Shown here: one piece after another, positions 9,003 through 22,195 of the stretch
Layout: the number at the start of each line of letters is the position of its first letter
Position numbering within the stretch: the stretch's first letter is position 1
Assembly: GCA_025766275.1 (NCBI GenBank)
Contig: JAFKAC010000004.1
Coordinates: forward strand, 2,480,001-2,544,000
From: Lactarius indigo
Lineage: Eukaryota > Basidiomycota > Agaricomycetes > Russulales > Russulaceae
DNA: 64,000 bases
Direction of reading: 5' to 3'
The notes under the pieces: generated by a model
The model's input: the letters and a program-made list of their open reading frames with translations, nothing else
The model's database searches: none
Told to the model about the DNA's origin: nothing
Translations under genes and position numbers: made by a program

Positions 9003-11585
9003 CTACCTAACTTGAAATGAGGTGGAGCAACTAGAAGAAACACACAGCATGTGCACCCAAGCTACAGGTGCAGCATATGATTCTTCTTTATTCCTAAGAC
9101 CATTCAGCTTCTTGTAGGACATTTTGCAGTAGTCTTGGCAAACAAATTGAAGCACAATTTTTTTAGCATGCAACACAGTATTCTGGGCAGCATGACCAAC
9201 AAGCTGTTCAATGCACTTTTCTATAGCCTTCTGCTCATCCTTTGAAGGAACTCTGTCTTTGCTTAGGGAACAAGTTGACACAACCTAGAAAAGGCTCAAG
9301 TCGTGTATATAATTCAGTCATATAGGCACCATACCAAATCATCAGTAGTAACACTTCTCTTCTGGACACTTTGAGTTTCAACATCAGTCTCAGGGGCCAG
9401 GAAATCTTTAGAAGTGGTGCACAGTGTTTTCTTGGTGGATGGGGATGTTGGTAGTTTGATCATTTCAAGTGGTGTAACCTGGCACTGCATCCAAGACTGG
9501 TTCATCATTTTCATTCATTAAGGTGCATAAAATGCTCACCCATTTGGCAATTGTCCCAGCTAATTGCCACTTGTTACCTGCATGATGCAAGTTATGGTCA
9601 TTGCAGATATGCCAAAGGGTATCACAGGCGCAACCATTTCCATTGAGCTGTTCACAAAGATGTTCATACTGCTGAGTCGTGCATATGGTGTTGTACCACT
9701 TCTTCATCTCAGAGTCCAAAGGTCTTGGAATTGTTTTAGTGTTTGAGGATGCTGTCCCATCACCACCTAGAGCAGATGTATCGATACCCCAGACTTGCTG
9801 ACAATGATTCTGGAAAAGCCCAGCATCAAAAAGGTGCATAGGCTCAATAGCCATAAATTGAGGTTCCAATAAGGCAAATCAAGGAGCAAGGACCACCTGA
9901 GACCATGGTTTTTGAAAAGGGTTTCTTGCTTGTGAAGACTTTCTGCGTCATGCCATTGCTTTGCAATCTTGATGTGTTCAACGACATCTCATCATGGCCA
10001 ACTGTCTTTGTCTAGATTTTTGATGTCTTGTACCTTTAAGTTGCAGTGCGTGCAGAAGTAAGTTGCTGTTGGACTTGCAAACCCACCAGCCTGCCATGCA
10101 GCCAGCATATCCAAGATGACAGGAACAAGTATTGCCCAAACTCAGCAACCCTGCTTATGTCTTGCCATTCGAGAATACAGGATGCCAGGGTCAAAGAATT
10201 CTAGTAAGACATTGATAAGAAGTTTTAAACTATGGTTGATGTCAGAAAGTGAGGGCTTCCTGGGTCCAGGAATGATGCCAGCAAGAAACATATTTTCAGG
10301 ATGGAATTGCAGGTGAGGGGGAAGATTAAGCACGATCAACCAAATAGCAGTGGACAAGACAGTTTTTTTAGCTTCTTTCATGTGAAATGGGTTAAAGCTA
10401 TCCATTGAGAATGAAAAGGCTAGGCACATCTTGTCCACTGGCCCAGGGAGAAACCATTCACCTTTCTTGAGGAGAATCTTGCACAAGTGTCCTGCATCCC
10501 ACATGTCCTCTGTGTATTCTTTGTGAGGTCTCTGAAAGACCTTGAAAACATTGTCTTCAATGGTGGGCCTGGAGAGTAGTCGTGCGACCCATTGTTTCAA
10601 ATCTTGCACCTCATATTTGCATAGAGGAACAGTATACAACTTGGCATTGATAATGATGGTATTAAATAAGGGTTCACCACAGGTGGGGCCAGCACAAACC
10701 TGACGGTGTGTACAGTGTATCAGGACAGAGACAACAAGCTGGGTATCTTCTGCCATTTTGCTGTCAGCCTTCTTTGGATGGTGAGGGTTGTTCAAAGAAA
10801 TGGGCGAATTCCTCTTCCTTGTACCAGTAAGGGAGTATTCATAGAGAAAATAGCATGAAGGGCAGCAAATGTAGCTCTGGGTGACAGTATCAAGGCCATA
10901 CATTGTCAGGAGCTTTCACAGGTCCATCAGTAGTTTGTGTGCCAAAGAACAAAGAGACGCCTGACTGTTCAAAATGCTCCTCATACCAGCAAGTAGGATG
11001 GCCACACCATGACAGGGAAGACAGTATAGAACATACATGGCCAAAGTGGCCAAAGTCATCACATAGACAGCAAGAAGAGTTGGATTCTTAGGATGTTGTG
11101 TCACAAAGTAGCTTTCTGGGTAATTGTCAGCAACAGTAACAAGCAGGGATATAGATGTAACCTGTGTTAACTATAGCATCCTTGATGCCTCACTTGCTAC
11201 GTTGGCCAGACCATTCAATTCCCTTTAACCTATTTATTCTGATCAATTCCTGGAGGACATGATCTTCCATGCTTTCCTTCCTATTGGTGACATCAATTGA
11301 TTCGAGCATATCCAGAATGTTGCAAAGGTAGGCTTTGTGCTCAAGATAAAGTTGATTCTTTTGAGCTGATGTTAATGCGTACAGGCCGACACTGGGGTGC
11401 CTGATTTGCTTAAGATCTTTGTTCAGGTAAGGGCCACTCTTGAGAGGGTCATTGACAAACTGCAAGGAGCCGATGTTGGGCATCCACTCAGAACATGCAG
11501 AAAGCTTGGCATCTAGAAGGGGGAAAATCTCCATAGGTGTAGGACCAGATATCGACTCGAGAGGAAAGGAGATATAAGAGGGCAA
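9003..11585 (-). pseudogene. CACTA-type (Tnp2-like) transposase relic
   Basis: Minus-strand frames in order cover a large agaricomycete-type CACTA transposase. The N-terminal part is 11585-11190. A Cys-rich region with YICCPSCYFLYE and the block SFSMDSFNPFH...NMFLAGIIPGPRKP lie in 10903-10142. A C-x2-C segment (YFCTHC) lies around 10080-9990. The block AIEPMHLFDAGLFQNHCQQVWGID is in 9869-9465, with weaker pieces down to 9003. In the family, a catalytic centre of RNase H fold spans the SFSMDSFNPF and PMHLFDAGLF regions, where acidic residues are conserved. Frames change several times and stops occur between blocks, so it is dead. Terminal CACTA repeats were not located. Confidence 0.75.
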
Positions 11586-13044
11586 ATACTTTCACAGAAT
11601 AAGAGTGTCACAGACAAAGAACAATAGCTAGATTCTGACAATCATTCCAGTCTAATATGAAAAATCAGATATCATCATTATCGAATTTGTTCATTCGTTG
11701 AGAACAGCAGCACATCACCACTGTAACCTACTTCTGGGTAGGGGGTCAGAATCCATAGTGATACTTTTTAGGGCTAGCCTTACTGGCCTTACGTGACTAC
11801 GTGAGTGGGCACTCATGGCAATGATAGCCATTGTCACTACACCCCTTGTCAGAAGCTCATGGTGCAATTTTCATTGCCAGGGTATTAAGAGCAATAAGAG
11901 ATAAGAGAAGTATGTTATGTTATAAGACATTACAAGTCAAACACCTGTGCTCACATTACAACATATGGTACCACAGGACTAGGTCAATCATCACAAACTC
12001 ATCTATATCCATCTCCACTCTCTCTGACCCTGTGACCATCATTTGAGTGACCTCAAATTAGTTGGCCCTCATGAAGCTGAACCAACCTTTGGCCCCATTG
12101 GTGGACACTGTGGTCCAATCCAATTGTGTTGCAGCCAAGAGGATTACTAGGCTGCACATGATAGAAAGAATTGAAACAAGTGTCTGTCAGGAATGCATTA
12201 GTTACTGTGCAGGAAGGTCTGAGATGTCTGTCTCACATATCCAGTGAGATATGCCCAGCCTCATCCAATCTCCCTTTGTGACTTCTGTTGTGTGGGCTTT
12301 TTCAAACCACTTTCCTGAATCCAATACCGAATCACCGATCCAGCAGCCTTCTCAGAGACACCTGTAACAATTTGGCAAGTGTCTCCCATACTGGAGTATG
12401 CTTGAGCGATGCACAGAATAAGTGATATGCGAGGGCATTTCTGTGTGGCAATGCATACCAAGGCTTGCACAATATCTCCTGCTATTGGAAGAGCTCTCAA
12501 TCTCAGCTTTTGCTCAAAAAAACAAATAACTCACAGTTATGTCAAAGCCTCTCCCCAAGTGCCCACTCCATTACAGTGGTGATATGAGCACATCCATCAG
12601 ATGTGCCAGACAACACTACACTGTTGCCATGAATGAAGGTGATGGGAAGGATGACATTGTCGGGGATTGGATGAGTTGTGGTGTGCTGATAAAAAGCATC
12701 CATAAAGTGATTCGAATCTAAAGAATATCAATCGATGCCATCATAAAGATTGGTCAGTGCAAGGATCTTCTCATTGCAAGAGACAATAGAACAGCCTCTA
12801 TATAATTGATAAGCAAGGTTGGCACTGAAGACAGTTGATTATACATTTTGCATGCACGAGGGCAGATACGCCACTTGATTTCAAGGGTCTTCAAGTTCCA
12901 TGCACTACCAATCATTGGTAAGATTGAACTTGACAAGCTAGCAGATGGACAAAGACTTACATCACACTGTGATCCAGGTATGTTACCAATAACAGTTTAC
13001 CACCATTTAAAAAGTGAAGGGAACGCGCCATAGGTTCTGGGAGT
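11586..13044. other. Stretch without a supportable gene
   Basis: Only short frames occur, the longest on the minus strand at 12261-12500 (79 codons, a helical peptide I do not recognise). The region is poor in CpG and may hold decayed 5' parts of the neighbouring transposon. No promoter, repeat end or RNA gene was identified. Confidence 0.4.
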
Positions 13045-13561
13045 TCACCATCTAGCTCTGGGAACTTGATGGGATCTGGAAGAAGATAGGTGCATTCCCA
13101 GGTAGCTGTGAATTATTTGGGTTACCACAGTTCCCTTGCAACCAAGAGACAGAGAACACACACCAATCATTACTTGCTTCACCAACTGAATGGCCTTTCC
13201 CAAGCCAATAGCTAGCCAGATGCCATTCTCTACAATGCAATGAACGGGGCCAGGCACACCCTGTAAACGAAACACTCAACAGAACATTTGACACTCAACT
13301 GGACCAAGTCCGATGTTGAGAGGTGCTCACATTAGTTGAACTGTTGAGGCATATTATATGTACATCACCAGCTGCATCACCAGTGAGTAGTGTGTGGCCA
13401 AAATGAGAATGCCATAGCAATATTGTCACTGGGGCTTTTACTTGAAACTGACAAACTTCGTGGCCACTACCATTCCCCAGGAAGACAATAATAAGGCCAT
13501 CATTGGCTCCACTGGCAAAAAGTGCCCCATCAGGAGAAAATGCAAGCACAATGATAGTCAT
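13045..13561 (-). pseudogene. WD40-repeat protein remnant
   Basis: The frame 13561-13295 reads VLAFSPDGALFASGANDGLIIVF and then a second blade-like segment ending HTLLTGDAAGDVHIICL. These are two WD40 (beta-propeller) repeats with the typical SPDG and SGxxDG turns. A following frame, 13275-13045, is probably a downstream exon. Upstream minus-strand coding-like sequence reaches 14012, inside the left arm of the inverted repeat. The layout matches the first exon of the WD40 gene at 55741, so the two are paralogues. Only a few blades are visible and no complete exon set can be joined, so it is probably a fragment. Such proteins act as scaffolds; the specific role is unknown. Confidence 0.6.
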
Positions 13562-13897
13562 GATGTTTCTGAATGGTTTTCATCAGCAAGTACTGACCCA
13601 TGTTATGAGATAGTAATAAGGATGGGATAGTTGGAGGCCACCCTTTCACCTCATTTAAATACATCAATGTATGATACAGCAATCGCGGACAATAGGCATG
13701 TGTATGTTTCCATTTAGGGTGTACAATGGGTGACTTCCCATATGAATCTGGCAGGTCTAGAAAATTATTAAAACAGCTGTAACCAAAATGTGTGAGCAGG
13801 AAAACAAAACCCTGGAGAACAACAAATGACATGTGTTGGAGGGATTGGGGGTACAAAAAAACAAAGACATCTCTTACAATAGATGCACTGAATATCA

Positions 13898-14563
13898 GAA
13901 GTAGTCTTGAAAGCAAAGATGTGCAAACTCGATCAAAAATATTGAACACCATTGAGTGGTCACTCGTGTATGGAAATTTGGTGTTGCACTGCACTGCCTT
14001 GGTTCCTGACATTTGTTAGAGCAAAGATTGTTGGAGACAAAGAAATGAACATAACACCTACATGCTATGGGATCAGAGGCATCAAGACCAACCAGGGCGC
14101 CATTGGCCCAGCAACATGCAGAGTGGTGTCAAAGCTTGCCTATGTGACTCACTGACCAATACAGCCCATTCATAAATGGCAGCAGGTTGGAGAGGCTCAA
14201 TGGTTGCACTGTGGTGGCAGCGGAAGGGAAGGTACAGAGTAGCACTCCAGGGGCCTCGGACCTAGAGACCTGTAGGTGCAACAAGGAGTTGTGTGGAAAG
14301 AGGGGAGGTTGTGTAGATGATGTTGAGAAAAATGAGATGGATACTCACCTGCTGACCTCCATAAATGGAGCAAGGCATGCCCATGATGGTCTGCGACAGA
14401 GACCAGGTGAAAGGTGAGTGTCAAGTAACAAGCAACCTGCCACTGAAGCAACCAGACAGTGCGTCGAGGCTGCTGGTGATAGGTGCTGTACAAAGAGAGT
14501 GGTAAGGAAGATTGTGGACACCAAGAAAGGAAGGTCAGAGAAGCGCACACTCCCATTGAGGTA
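13898..14563. repeat. Left arm of a large inverted repeat
   Basis: This segment matches the reverse complement of 15549-16219 with scattered substitutions. Examples are the GTACCTTCCCTTCCGCTGCC-type block (about 14233 and 15881) and the segment coding for ...VRAKIVGDKEMN (plus strand here, minus strand there). The arms are about 670 bp and the spacer about 985 bp. Confidence 0.85.
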
Positions 14564-15548
14564 ACTAGATGGCGTGTCAAGGTCGCTCATGAAGGCCACC
14601 AGACCACCTCAGAATATGCTGTGACAGTTGTCTCCATACATTCAAGGATGTGCACCCACCATCACATGTACAATCCCCTGCCATTGTCCTTGAGGTCACG
14701 TGGGAGGGGAGGGGTTGGGGTCACTAAGCCAAGATGTTAGAGGCAGTGTATAGAAAAGTAATGAGAGCACTCACCTGGACATTACTGGACAGAGGGCTAG
14801 ACCTACAAATGTAGTGAAACTCCTTGCTCACACCTTACAACAAAGCATGCATGAGAAAGGAAATGGTTAAATTTTGCATAAAGGCATACTGACAGTTGGG
14901 GCCACAAGCTGTAGTGGCAGCAGAGGACCAAGAATGTTTTTCTGAGACTTCCTGAAGAGAGACAAATGCCTAGCAATAGAGGAGTCAGATACAGTAGCCA
15001 TTAGCAAGAAAGTTGGGATAGAAGGAGAGACCCACCGAGCAACTGACAGCAAGTCAAGTCAGCCCATGAGGGACAGCGTGCAGATGTGGAAAGATGGGTC
15101 TCAAAGGTGGGAAGGGGGGAGGACAGCAAATACCTCCACCATGTAAAGTTTTGGCAACCAGATGACCATTCAAAGCCAACCCACAAGCAAGAAGTGCATT
15201 GCAGATAGAGGAGCACCCAAATTGGAACCAGGTCAAAAGGGGGGGGGCATCAAATGCTCCCACCCAGGCAACCAGACAAAGAGTCAAGGTTACCCCATGA
15301 GGGGTGGCATGCAGGAAGAGGGGAGACATTGTGTTGGACACTGTGGATACCAAAGAAATAGGGAGGTGGGGAGGTAGAACATGGGAAAAAGGGTAGGGGA
15401 AAAGAATGACTTGTGGGTAACATGCATAACACATAGTGCAGTGGACTTGGCCTTTTTCCAGAAAAGGTAAGTCACACTCACGTGACCATGCTTCTTTAAG
15501 CTTCAAGCTTTTCTTGATGTCCCTCGTATGTTTTTACTGCACTGTCTG
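14564..15548. repeat. Spacer of the inverted repeat, with diverged ~115-bp tandem units
   Basis: Recurrent GGCAACCAGA- or GGTAACTAGA-like words followed by GTCAAGGT or GTCGAGGC occur at about 14446 and 14560, and at 15150 and 15268, spaced about 112-116 bp. They are accompanied by GTGGACACCAAGAAAGGAAGG or GTGGATACCAAAGAAATAGG words. A run of nine G lies at about 15239-15247. No gene is seen. Confidence 0.5.
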
Positions 15549-16219
15549 GTTACCTCAATGGGAGTGTGTGCTTCCCCAACCTTCCTTTCTTGGTGTCTGC
15601 AATCTTCCTTACCACTCTCTTCATACAGCACCTATCACCAGTAGCCTCGATGCACTGTCTGGTTGCTTCAGTGGAAGGTTGCTCATTACTTGATGCTCAC
15701 CTTTTGCCTGGTCTCTGTCGCAGACCATCATGGGCATGCCTCGCTCCATGTATGGAGGTCAGCAGGTGAGTATCCATCTCATTTTTCTCAACATCATCTA
15801 CACAACCTCCCCTCTTTCCATGCAACTCCTCATTGCACCTACAGGTCTCTAGGTCCGAGGCCCCAGGAGTGCTACTCTGTACCTTCCCTTCCGCTGCCAC
15901 CACAGTGCAACCATTGAGCCTCTCCAACCTGCTGCCATTTATGAATGGGCTGTATCAGTCGGTGAGCCACATAGGCAAGCTTTGACACCACTGCACGCAT
16001 TGCTGGGCCAATGGTGCCCTGGCCAGTCTTGATGCCTCTGATCCCATAGCACATAGGCGTTACATTCATTTCTTTGTCTCCAACAATCTTTGCTCTAACA
16101 AATGTCAGGAACCAAGGCAGCACAGTGCAATGCTGAATTTCCATATATGAGTGACCACTCAATCATGTTCAATATTTTTGATCAAGTTTGCATGATCTTT
16201 GCTTTCAAGACTACTTCTA
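15549..16219. repeat. Right arm of the large inverted repeat
   Basis: It is the reverse complement of 13898-14563. The minus strand of this arm holds the longer of the two coding-like frames (16162-15872, 96 codons), with VRAKIVGDKEMNVTPMCYG. The product is not recognised. Similarity stops sharply near 16219, after CTACTTC. Confidence 0.85.
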
Positions 16220-17006
16220 ACATTTGGTGCAGTGTGTGCTTTGCCTGGCTCAGATTGCCATCAAGACCCTAGCAACTGCAATCACCTCACATACACCTGA
16301 CCTGCAGGTCAGTCCCTGTAGATTTGGTGAATGTGCCTTGTGCTCAATGCAACTGAATAGTGCTGATGTCATGCGTTCATGGCTCAAGTCTTTCATGGTC
16401 ATGTAAGCCCATCCCAAAACAGTATGACAATGGACTCTGACCTCCAACTGAGAAGTAACACTAATGATGTGCAGCTGTGCATGTTCAATTTGTACAGTTG
16501 TGACTTGAGTCAAGTTCTGCCAATGATATCTACCATGGTCACTAGTGCCGTGACTCACCCATCACAGTAAGGCTTACCCAAAATAGTATAACAATGGACC
16601 CTGACCTCTTGATCTTGAAGCAGGTGACAACGATGACGTGATGTCATGATAGCTGCCCAGAATTGTACTACAATGGACCCTGATATCTGTGCAGGTGATG
16701 TCTGGATGATATCACAATTGTTCCCCAGATCCAGAGAGTGAATTCTCTCTCTTGATGCCTGTCTTTGTACATCATGTGATGGAATTCATTAATTCACTTG
16801 TTTCATTGCAATGAAACTTGACCAAAAACTGGTGACAATACAACCCCCTGATGGTATGCTGCGAACATTGACATTATTGATGAGCTACTCTTGACTCACC
16901 ATCACCCATTGTCTGATTGCATGTACAAATAATTGAAACGTTCATGTGGACTGGTTGCAGTAATCTTCTTAAATTTCCACCCAGATACCTGAGTTTGCAA
17001 GCTCCC
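16220..17006. other. Stretch without a supportable gene
   Basis: Short CpG-poor frames only. Repeated ACAATGGACYCTGAYCTC words (about 16428, 16591, 16672) suggest an old short tandem or duplicated segment. Confidence 0.35.
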
Positions 17007-18054
17007 ATGGATCCTTCAGGTAGCGATGACAACAAATGCCTCTCAGTTCAGCTTGATGGCAGTGACATGGCCCCAAATGCTGCAAAGGTTATCTTTCATT
17101 ATCTTGATGTTGGTACTCACCTCATTCCACACCAACTAGACTGTCCTCCAACAGAGGTTTCCAATGAGGTGTTATTATTTGGAGCCCGATGGCTGGCTAT
17201 TGAACTTGGTGAAAGTAATGGAGTAAGTCACGTGTGCTTTACTCTGTGCTCTCAGGTATGCTGAACTGGGTCATTGTTAGCCAGTCTGTTCACCAAGTTG
17301 CTCCTTGTATGATGGCCCTGGCAACCAGGTTGTCCTCCCTTTTTTCTGCTGTGTCAATCTTGGCTTTCCTCCACCCACACACCTCCTCTCCCTCTATGCC
17401 CCTTGTTGCCCATGCCATGACCAGTCTGATGGCAAGTGATTTCAGTGAGGAGGAGCTTAATCAGATTTTGAACACTCAGCTTTACTCATTGGCTATATCC
17501 CCACAAGTCAAGCAAAATATAATTCCTGGTCTTCTTAGCATTGCAAAGCTGGCCACCAGAATGCAGTTGCAGGGGTATGTTTACATGGCACTCATTCCAA
17601 TGTTTGATTCTCAGTTTTTGCCTATGTATAAGTGCACCCATATCAACATTGCCATCACCAGCTATTCTACCTGAACCCAAGTCCAAGCTCATACACAAAC
17701 ACTGACGCCTCTTATCAAATGTGCCAGCAACCTTTCTCTTCTCAATCTGGAAGTGGCTACACAATCTGGTACTTAAGCAGGTCAAATTTGAGTATTCTAA
17801 TGCCACCCACTGTCCCCCAAGTCAAGACTGGACATCTTTATGTTCACCTTGATGCTTCTAGAGATGTCTTCCAATACTGGATTTTTACTAATCACTGGGA
17901 GTGTGTTCAATCGGGGGTGGAGTATCCTTTGAACCATGATCAAGTTCTTGCCATCCATGCTAATGGAGAACCAAGTTGGGTTACTCGTGCATCAACCATC
18001 ACCACAAAGATGAGGAAGGAGAAGGAGATTCGAGAACAATTGGTGCAAGGGTGA
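17007..18054 (+). pseudogene. Lineage-type hypothetical protein gene, frame-shifted
   Basis: ATG at 17007 opens a frame with VIFHYLDVGTHLIPHQLDCPP and LLFGARWLAIELGESNG. The plausible continuation (HQVAPCMMALATRLSSLFS, then LNTQLYSLAISPQVKQ) is in another frame after about 17255. The C-terminal part (QVKTGHLYVHLD..., then ANGEPSWVTRAS and a basic KMRKEKEIREQL helix) is in a third frame, ending at TGA 18052-18054. A 33-nt GTAAGT...CAG segment at 17223-17255 could be an intron but leads to a stop, so a 1-nt indel is more likely. The segments look like a protein repeated in agaricomycete genomes. I know no function and see no catalytic motif. Confidence 0.5.
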
Positions 18055-21000
18055 TGACCATGGGTGTGATTATGTTGGCTGGATAGACTCTGTTGTGTAT
18101 GTAAATCTAGCATCTGACTAGGCTTTTGCAATCTACCATAACTTTGATTGTTTTAATCAACTGCCCTCTAAGCCACCCACTTCTGTTCTCACACATTCTC
18201 TTTTTTGCTGCGGACGGAGTCACTTGAGCTTTTCTGAGTTCTTGACTTGGAGCCAATCTACTGCAACTGAGTGGAGCACATCATGCTCTAGACTCCTTCC
18301 CTCATTGTCCGTCCTTCCCTTGTCAATGCACAACTATGATTACACTTCACATGTTTTTTTCCTACACCCACCTTCCTTTTTTATCACAACTTCTCATCTT
18401 GTTACACTCTGCAACCATGTTCTTCTAACTTATTGAGCCCACCCTGTTCCTGACAACATCACTCATCAAGATATGCATTCCTCAATTCAAGTTGACTCAT
18501 TCAACCAATACTTTGACAACAACAAGTAGCTATTCTTCCACTGTTCCCTGGTTTTCCCTGGTTATTTACTACTTCTCTTGTTCAGGCCATGGCGGTTCAC
18601 TGGTATGGTTTTCTCTGCATACATCCCATTTCTATGTCTTACCTTTACAATTAGTCCTCCGGTCCCAGAACATGGGCATGCTGCACCTAGAGAAGTCCTG
18701 GTGGCCCATTATGACCTTGGAGGTTGATGGTCAGCATAGGGATGAAGTCATGCTTGGCATAGACAGCCAGAACCCAAATCAGAGAGAAATAATGCTTCTG
18801 TATGTTCTAATTTCAGGTTCCTGGTTGGTGACCTGATGTCCTGCAGTCATCATGCGCACCACCAAATGCAGATCAAGCTAGATATCTGGCACAAGCTGCA
18901 GAGTAAAGCTAAAAGTTGGAAGCATCGGCACCTCGTGATGTCCACCTCAATGGCCCTTGGCAATGCAATAAAAAAGCAAGGTACAGAACCATGTGCACTG
19001 CCCCCACTTACCCCTCTATACATGTGATGTTTATCCAACCTTCAGTCATAGAGCTTCACTTTTCTAGCATCCCTGCTATGCCAAGCCTTTCCTACCCTCA
19101 CTGACTGCAAGACAGCGATCCATCACAACCAGCATCAGGCATGAAGAGCAACATGCACATAAGCCCAACAGCTTAGCACATGCACAGAGGCATTAGCAAT
19201 CAAGCCACATCCACATGGGCTCCCACATTACACATACACCCTTGCAATGACATTCCGAGCCACTGAGCACATTTACAAGGTCTGCAGCACAATACACAAC
19301 CCAAATTCATGAGAAGCGACATTTAACAAGAGGCCTCAAATACAAACCCAACTGCAAGCACACCAGTCATGTGCTAGCTCATATGTTGTTCACAGGCCAT
19401 GATTGACCTTGCACATTGACAGTAGCAACCACAGGTCCCATGGCAGTGTGCACAGATAAGTGCAATGGGGTTCTTCCAAGAGCGACTCCTGGCACAAAGA
19501 GGAACTCAAACATGAGGTTCAGCAGCAGTGCCACTTGCACATGCATGTCTGCAGCAAACTCCAAGATCGAACACCGCTACCAGAACACATGACAGCATTT
19601 ATAATACCCCTGGAGATGTGCATGATACATGCAGATTGACTCGGCCAAAATCAGCATGTATCAAGACATTCTAAAGTACATGCACAGTAGCAACAGCACC
19701 ACATGCACACAGATGCCCACAGTGCATCTAAAACTTGGTGACAGCATATGACACTTGCAGTACATATACAAAATGTGTGGTGACATGCATGACACCTGCA
19801 AAATGGCAGCAACATGCACCAAGGACAATTGCAAATCCATGTACAGCAGTGACAGCGCCAACACTGTGGACCTTCACGGCTCACACAATGGTTGTGGACA
19901 TCAAGAACAGCATTTTCAAATCTTGCAAACATGTGCATGGCAGTGTGACTTCACATTGGGAGAAGAATTAGCAATTTAGCAGTGTACCTCAAGCATGCTA
20001 GCATACCAGCAACAGTGCCACAATCACCCAGCCTTTGGCAACTCTGCTAGGCATCAAGGATGACACCATGTACCAGCACACACATTTACAACTCTCGTGA
20101 CAGCATGCCCAGCAAATGTGACTCGGCCCAAGACATTGGTACTACCACACAAGATAGTTTCAAGTGCACAAGGTGTAGCAACTTAGCCACACCTGTGTGG
20201 ACTCCCAAAACTCGCTGTGAGGACTGTAGATGTCAAAGGAGAATTTTAGGCACCCAATGCGCATGCACGGTGACACATGCTATTGCCACACTTTAACACT
20301 GACATTGTCACCCTCTAGCAGACTGCACTGCGAAACGCCTAGTGATAGCTGCTAAACCACTAAGCCACGGACTGCCACTTTTGGTTAGAAGTATGACTGC
20401 AACCCTCAGCAGCTGCAAGAGCGATCCAGAAGACCACAGAACCACATGCAGCAAACGTGCGATGACATTTCCCACTGTACACACAAGACCAAGATGTGCA
20501 TTGAAGAAGGGGCCACAATTGCATCATGCCTGACTTGGCAACTCACGTATCACATGTTTAGGACACCCACAATCAGCCCATGCACCACATATGAGCAATT
20601 GCGGTGCATGCAGATAGCTGAGGACAGTTAGTATTTCAGTGGGGAGGAGATAATACAACTGCGCTCTCCCTAAGCCCTGAAACTGCGACTTTCACACTCT
20701 GTAATGCCCTCTGCTTGTCTGCACTTGCCCATGCTCTCCTGCACTTTCAAACTCTTTCTAAGTGCTGCATTCCTGCTCTCTGTGCACACTTGGCCTCCCA
20801 CTTGTTCTGGACATTTTCCCTACATGTTCACCATTCCCCTTGGTCCCCTGGTTACCTAATGCACCCTCTTTCCTTAGCCCATATCCCCTATGGCTCATGT
20901 AATCTTACCAGAAAAAGAGAATAGTAGACTTTCCCCTTCAGATTTTGGACTTCAGATTTTGGACTTCTGGAACTGAGATACTGTCTTGAGCAGCAAAGTT

Positions 21001-22133
21001 GACAGAGTTGAGCTTGTAAGCAGAAAACATGTGGCTCATTCATCACGTTCCTCATTCATGCCCACTCGTGCACAGCTTAGCAACTCAAACCCAATGCATT
21101 ACTAACCGAGGTAGCCACCTTTTCAAAGTTTCACGCCATGCAGAAGCATGTGTGACCATTTGCAATCACTTGCGATCATCTGACCTTCAGGTTCCGTGTA
21201 CCCTCTCTCAACCCTGCCACAGTTGCGTGTGGCCTCATCCTTTTGACACTGACACGTCCACAATCACTGCAGACCTATATACCGCAGCTCATGCTCCACA
21301 GAGGCCTGCGTGACACTGCAACGCTTCACACCCCCAAACACTGCACATGACTCCTAGCAATTAGTAAAGGTTTAGGGTATCAATGCATAATTCAATGGCC
21401 TCACATTTTAGTTGAGTACCCGTGTTCAGAGAGGTGACAAAGGACAGTAATGAGTTCAGGGCACATCTGTACTGTGCACAAAGTCCACTAGTAGTAGGGT
21501 TTTTGCCTGGATTTTGGCACAAATTAAATTTATTTAGATCAGTTCCCTGGTTCCTGCATTTCCCAAATCTGGAACCTCCCAAAAACCCCAAAATAAGTTT
21601 GACAGCTTACTGAAGGATGTAAGAACAGGCAATTCTTTATTATACTTTGAGATAGAGCCCAGTCATTGTAATGAGATTGGGTTTCAGTGCTTGAGGGTCT
21701 CAAATAAATAAATAATATATCCCCAGACTCACATGTCTATGATTAAAAAATACAGAAACCAAGATGAAAGAGATGACACCAGGAAACACCTTGTCCCCAG
21801 TTGGTGTGTAGGTTGGGATACAAAAGGAAGTTGGATGTGGAAAACACATGTGATTAGGAATGTCTGACTGTCTTAGGCTCATTGGTCTGTTTCCATCTCA
21901 TTTTCAATCCGCTGTTGCCAATCTTCCACCCCCTCTGCACACATTCCATCTTGAACAGCTTCAAAGTGTTTTCTAGCTGTATTGTGTGGTTTGCCATTGC
22001 CCCTGTTTCCATCCCAGAGTTGATATGTCTCAAGGCCAAAGTACTCATCTTCCTGGTTACTCTTTTGTCTCTTTTCATCAGTATCCTGTTTGCTATCCCC
22101 CTTTTTTGTGCACTGATTCTAATTGATTCTTAG
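18055..22133. other. Gene-poor stretch; strongly A/C-skewed block 19120-20640
   Basis: No frame longer than about 115 codons resembles a known protein. From about 19120 to 20640 the plus strand is dominated by A and C (about 65 percent in a line counted by hand), with many ACATGCAC-type words and stops in all frames. The stretch that follows (20690-20930) is pyrimidine-rich. A short ATAAATAAATAAATA microsatellite lies at about 21702. I see no gene, RNA gene or transposon end. Confidence 0.45.
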
Positions 22134-22195
22134 ATGAATAAACCTATCCCCCCTCCTCCACATCTTATATATGCCTGCTGGGCCTCTGCCAACAA

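Noticed and set aside
14197..15917. His/Ser/Pro-rich proteins in both arms of the inverted repeat
   Set aside because: The frames are the complement of the more gene-like KIVGDKEMN frame and end at arm borders; probably shadows.
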